Source of the DNA: JAAYCU01 sp964401335
GTDB taxonomy: Bacteria > Planctomycetota > Phycisphaerae > UBA1845 > PWPN01
DNA: 64,000 nt
Assembly (NCBI GenBank): GCA_964401335.1
Contig: CAYNYK010000001.1
Coordinates: 172,407-236,406, forward strand
Direction: 5' to 3'
Shown here: piece after piece, positions 60,763 to 64,000 of the stretch
How positions within the stretch are numbered: the stretch's first letter is position 1
How the letters are laid out: every line of letters starts with the position of its first letter
The notes under the pieces: model-generated
Database searches by the model: none
What the model was told of the DNA's origin: nothing
The model's input: only the letters and a program-made list of their open reading frames with translations
Made by a program: the position numbers and the translations under genes

Positions 60763-62454
60763 ATGGCCAATTTGACCGGCAACGTCATGGAACGCATCGT
60801 CGCCTTGTGCAAGCGCCGCGGCTTCGTTTTTCAAAGCAGCGAAATTTACGGCGGGATCAACGGCTTCTGGGATTATGGACCGCTCGGCGTCGAGCTGAAA
60901 CGTAATCTTAAGGACGCCTGGTGGCTGGACATGGTGCGTAACCCGCCGCTCGGTCCCGGCGGCGTCGAGTTCCAGATGGTCGGCATCGACTGCTCGATCA
61001 TCATGCACCCGCAGGTCTGGAAATGCTCGGGGCATTACGATCTGTTCAGCGACAAAATGCAAACCTGCCGACAGTGCAAAAAACTTTTCCGTGCGGATCA
61101 CGTTTGGGAGCAGTTGAAGGATGCCCCCTGGGTTTTGTCGTTGGTGGAAGCTTCCTGCAGCCAAGCTCCAGTTCCACAATTGATTAAGTTCAATAGTGGT
61201 GCCGCAATGGGTTGGGCCAAGACAAAAGGTCGAAAGCTTGCCCCCGGCCTTGCTTTGGTTCGCAACACCGAAGTAACCATGTCGTGGTTGGCCGAGGAAC
61301 TTGGGAACAATCCTGAAATGCAGCTTGGCGTAACGACTCTTCTGCAATATGTGGCCACGGAACAGAAAGCGCAGACTGGGCTTGTTACACCTTGTCCAAA
61401 TTGTGGTGGAGACCTTACCGAGCCGCGTGATTTCAACCTTATGTTGGAGAGCCATGCCGGGCCGGTCAAAGATGAAGATAACAGAGTATTTCTTCGCCCG
61501 GAAACCGCCCAGGGGATTTTTGTCAATTTCAAGAACGTCATGGATACCAGCCGCGTCAAGTTGCCCTTCGGTATCGCCCAGATAGGCAAGAGTTTCCGCA
61601 ACGAGATTACGCCGCGTAACTTCACCTTCCGTTCGCGAGAGTTTGAGCAGATGGAGATCGAGTTCTTCTGTCATCCGAGCGAATCGAACCGGTGGTACGA
61701 GTTCTGGCGTGACGTGCGTTTCAACTGGTACACCAGCCTCGGCCTGAAAAGCGCCAAGCTCCGTTTGCGCGAACACGATAAGGAGGAACTTTCGCATTAC
61801 AGTTGCGGCACGAGCGATATTGAATACGCCTTTCCCTTCCTGGCCGACGGTGACTTCGGCGAGTTGGAGGGCGTGGCTCATCGCGGCGATTTCGATCTAC
61901 GCAGCCACATGGAAGGCAAGCTGGTCAACAAGGACGGCCGGCTGGTGCCCGATCTCGGCCCGGACGGCAAGCCGAAATGGAAGGGCAGCGGCAAAGACCT
62001 CACCTATTTCGATGACGAGCGTAAGGAGCGTTTCACTCCGCACGTGATCGAGCCGTCGGCCGGCGCGGATCGGGCTACCCTGGCGGTGATATGCGAAGCC
62101 TACACCGTGGACGAATCGCGGCCGAGCCCGGAACTGATGCGTTTCCACCCGCGGCTGGCCCCGATCAAGGCGGCCGTCTTTCCTCTGGTGGCCAAGGACG
62201 GTCTGCCGGAAATCGCCGAGCCGATTTATCGCGACATTCGCAAACGCTGGCCGGTGCAATACGACGCCAAGCAGTCCATCGGCAAACGCTACGCCCGCAT
62301 GGACGAGGCCGGCACGCCGTTCTGCTTCACCATCGACGGCCAGACCAAGGAGGACGGCACGGTCACCGTTCGCGACCGCGATACGGGGGCACAGGAGCGT
62401 ATCGACAAATCCCGCGTATGCGAATATCTGGCCGACAAGCTGAATGTCGGTTAA
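60763..62454 (+). CDS. glyS: Glycyl-tRNA synthetase, single-subunit type
   Basis: 563 residues from the ATG at 60763 (AAGGGA about 9 nt upstream). This is the alpha2 class II type shared with eukaryotes and some bacteria: MERIVALCKRRGFVFQSSEI, EIYGGINGFWDYGPLG, motif 2 FRNEITPRNFTFRSREFEQ, and the C-terminal anticodon domain with RYARMDEAGTPFCFTID. A zinc-like pair is seen in TCRQCKKLF and TPCPNCGGDL. Residues about 115-240 (61110-61490) are encoded by noticeably AT-richer DNA than the rest, which may be a lineage insertion of different origin. Probably monocistronic. Confidence 0.94.
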   Translation: MANLTGNVMERIVALCKRRGFVFQSSEIYGGINGFWDYGPLGVELKRNLKDAWWLDMVRNPPLGPGGVEFQMVGIDCSIIMHPQVWKCSGHYDLFSDKMQTCRQCKKLFRADHVWEQLKDAPWVLSLVEASCSQAPVPQLIKFNSGAAMGWAKTKGRKLAPGLALVRNTEVTMSWLAEELGNNPEMQLGVTTLLQYVATEQKAQTGLVTPCPNCGGDLTEPRDFNLMLESHAGPVKDEDNRVFLRPETAQGIFVNFKNVMDTSRVKLPFGIAQIGKSFRNEITPRNFTFRSREFEQMEIEFFCHPSESNRWYEFWRDVRFNWYTSLGLKSAKLRLREHDKEELSHYSCGTSDIEYAFPFLADGDFGELEGVAHRGDFDLRSHMEGKLVNKDGRLVPDLGPDGKPKWKGSGKDLTYFDDERKERFTPHVIEPSAGADRATLAVICEAYTVDESRPSPELMRFHPRLAPIKAAVFPLVAKDGLPEIAEPIYRDIRKRWPVQYDAKQSIGKRYARMDEAGTPFCFTIDGQTKEDGTVTVRDRDTGAQERIDKSRVCEYLADKLNVG

Positions 62455-62514
62455 CATAAGGGTTTGAGCAGGAGTTCATGCTACCGCCAGGATTATTATC
62501 CAAGTGGAGAAGGA

Positions 62515-63996
62515 ATGACCCGGCAACAAAATCCACTTGAACAAAATCCTCTTTTCGGACAACTTCCCCCGGAGTTATCCGAGAACCTCCGTTCCATTAA
62601 TCCATGGTGGCGGCAGTTACCGGGACCACCCGTGCCATCTTTCCACAGATGCATTTTTAGACGATTAAAGCATTTGTTAGTGAATGGTATCGCCCCCGCA
62701 ACCGTTCTTCGCGGACCTCGCCGGGTGGGGAAAACCGTCTTATTGCGACAGATTATGGAGGCCTTATTGGCCGAGGGTGTATCCGCTCAACGGATCATGT
62801 ACATCCCCTTCGACGAGCTCCCCACCTATAAAGGCCTTGATGAACCGGTGTTGGCTATTGTTCGCTGGTATGAAAAGGAAATCCTAAAGGCAACGCTTAA
62901 CATCGCCGCCCGCGAGGGGACACCGGTATTTATCTTTCTCGACGAGGTGCAGAATCTCAAATCCTGGGCACCACAGATCAAGGTTCTGGTGGATAATCAT
63001 GCGGTCCGTGTTCTGTTGACGGGAAGCTCGTCCTTACGTATCGAGGCGGGTCGAGACAGCCTGGCTGGACGCATTAGTACTATTGACTTAGGGCCTCTGC
63101 TCTTGAGGGAAATTTCCGAATTGCGTTTTGGAGGAACAACGACACCTTACTGGTCTGATAACGGCCTTGATTCACTTGCTTCGGTCGATTTCTGGAAAGA
63201 TGCCGTTCGGCACGGCCAGCAAGAAAGTGAAAGGCGTTGGCAATCCTTTACCGCTTTTTCCGAGCGTGGGGCTTATCCTATTGCCCATGAAAAACATCAG
63301 ACGGCTTGGGAGGAACTGGCCGACTATCTCAATGAAACGGTTATCAAGCGGGCTATACAACACGATTTGAGAATGGGGCAGCGCGGTTTGAAGCGCGATG
63401 AAAAACTGCTGGAGGAAGTATTCCGGCTTTGTTGTCGTTATGCCGGACAAGTACCAGGCCCATCGGCCTTTGTTCCTGAACTACAGCAGGCGCTTGCCGG
63501 CAACATCGGTTGGAATCGGGTTCTGACGTATCTGCGTTTCTTGGACGGGACAATGCTTATTCGCTTGATTCAACCGTTGGAAATGCGGCTCAAGCGAAAA
63601 AAATCACAAGCGAAAATTTGCTTATGCGATCATGCCTTGCGGGCCAGTTGGTTGCAGGAAGTGGTCCCTTTGGATCCCGCGGGGCTGACCCATAATCCTC
63701 ATTTGGCCGACCTCGCCGGCCATTTGGCGGAAAGTATTCTGGGTTATTTCCTGGCTTGTATACCTAATCTGGATATCGCCCATTTTCCTACTCGGCAAAT
63801 CGAACCGGAAGTCGATTTTGTGCTTACGGTTGGTACCCGTCGAATTCCCATCGAAGTCAAATATCGCAAGCGAATCGATCCGCATGAAGATACGCACGGA
63901 TTACGGGCATTCCTGGAAAAAACGGTTTACAACGCACCCCTTGGGTTGCTAGTGCCGTTTTCGGTTCGCGAGTTTCGTGTTGGTAACTCTTTTTAA
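62515..63996 (+). CDS. AAA ATPase with DUF4143 C-terminal domain
   Basis: 493 residues from the ATG at 62515 (GGAGAAGGA upstream). Walker A is LRGPRRVGKTVLLRQIM, Walker B FIFLDEVQNLKSW, and a sensor-like LLTGSSSLRIEAG follows. The C-terminal DUF4143 part has a PD-(D/E)XK-like core, EPEVDFVLTVGTRRIPIEVK. This is the family of bacterial ATPases with a putative nuclease-fold tail, of unresolved function and often mobile between genomes. It lies about 60 bp after glyS. The gene is complete, ending at 63996. Confidence 0.88.
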   Translation: MTRQQNPLEQNPLFGQLPPELSENLRSINPWWRQLPGPPVPSFHRCIFRRLKHLLVNGIAPATVLRGPRRVGKTVLLRQIMEALLAEGVSAQRIMYIPFDELPTYKGLDEPVLAIVRWYEKEILKATLNIAAREGTPVFIFLDEVQNLKSWAPQIKVLVDNHAVRVLLTGSSSLRIEAGRDSLAGRISTIDLGPLLLREISELRFGGTTTPYWSDNGLDSLASVDFWKDAVRHGQQESERRWQSFTAFSERGAYPIAHEKHQTAWEELADYLNETVIKRAIQHDLRMGQRGLKRDEKLLEEVFRLCCRYAGQVPGPSAFVPELQQALAGNIGWNRVLTYLRFLDGTMLIRLIQPLEMRLKRKKSQAKICLCDHALRASWLQEVVPLDPAGLTHNPHLADLAGHLAESILGYFLACIPNLDIAHFPTRQIEPEVDFVLTVGTRRIPIEVKYRKRIDPHEDTHGLRAFLEKTVYNAPLGLLVPFSVREFRVGNSF

Positions 63997-64000
63997 AATA

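Noticed and set aside
62515..63996. A defence-system ATPase as part of a larger island
   Set aside because: No toxin, restriction or phage genes adjoin within the window; the family alone is not evidence of defence.

Overview
The window looks like a metagenome-assembled contig (runs of N at 738-837 and 42844-42853) from a Gram-negative, flagellated, probably anaerobic or facultative bacterium of the Planctomycetota, most likely near the Phycisphaerae. This placement is inferred from gene content: PEP-CTERM proteins, a formylglycine sulfatase beside an FG-GAP/DUF1080 protein, a DUF4838 protein beside a UroD-like protein, a TMTC-like membrane/TPR protein, a MoxR/Bat operon and single-subunit glycyl-tRNA synthetase. 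No rRNA or tRNA gene was recognised.

Layout. 1-2601: truncated B12-binding radical SAM gene, a palindrome-rich repeat region with an assembly gap, and an exopolysaccharide glycosylphosphotransferase. 2981-8929: putative lipoprotein, a trypsin-like protease with a sorting-like tail, and three tandem paralogous PEP-CTERM proteins. 9156-9283: a candidate stand-alone structured RNA on the minus strand. 9408-10821: LpxL-like acyltransferase and thioredoxin. 10948-16761: complete [NiFe]-hydrogenase maturation operon hypF-C-D-E-A-B with 1-4 nt overlaps at five of its junctions or closely spaced genes. 17395-21216: very large FliD cap protein and FliS. 21408-26474: TPR protein, aminotransferase, HisH, thioredoxin reductase. 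26488-32177: TMTC-like protein, FG-GAP/DUF1080 protein, sulfatase. 32529-36955: two DUF21-CBS proteins, a membrane-anchored hydrolase, a zinc-ribbon protein. 37402-41220: dnaG-rpoD. 41310-42341: HDOD protein. 43000-55788: a nine-gene minus-strand MoxR/DUF58/parvulin/BatA-E envelope operon. 56554-59944: DUF4838 and UroD-family proteins. 60763-63996: glycyl-tRNA synthetase and an AAA/DUF4143 ATPase.

How it fits together. The sugar transferase and PEP-CTERM proteins fit exopolysaccharide-linked surface display, but no exosortase lies in the window. The sulfatase, DUF1080 and DUF4838 genes suggest use of sulfated or complex polysaccharides. The hyp operon supplies the NiFe(CN)2CO cofactor to a hydrogenase encoded elsewhere.

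A recurring theme is short palindromic and GC-rich repeats. Some lie between genes, but two appear to have been read into the N-termini of Bat-operon proteins (48407-48541 and 51891-51980). The strongest new-biology candidates are the structured RNA at 9156-9283, the minus-strand unit at 16771-17111 with two tiny overlapping basic ORFs, and these repeat insertions in coding sequence. All coordinates and motifs were read by eye; family names rest on recognised motifs, not on database searches.
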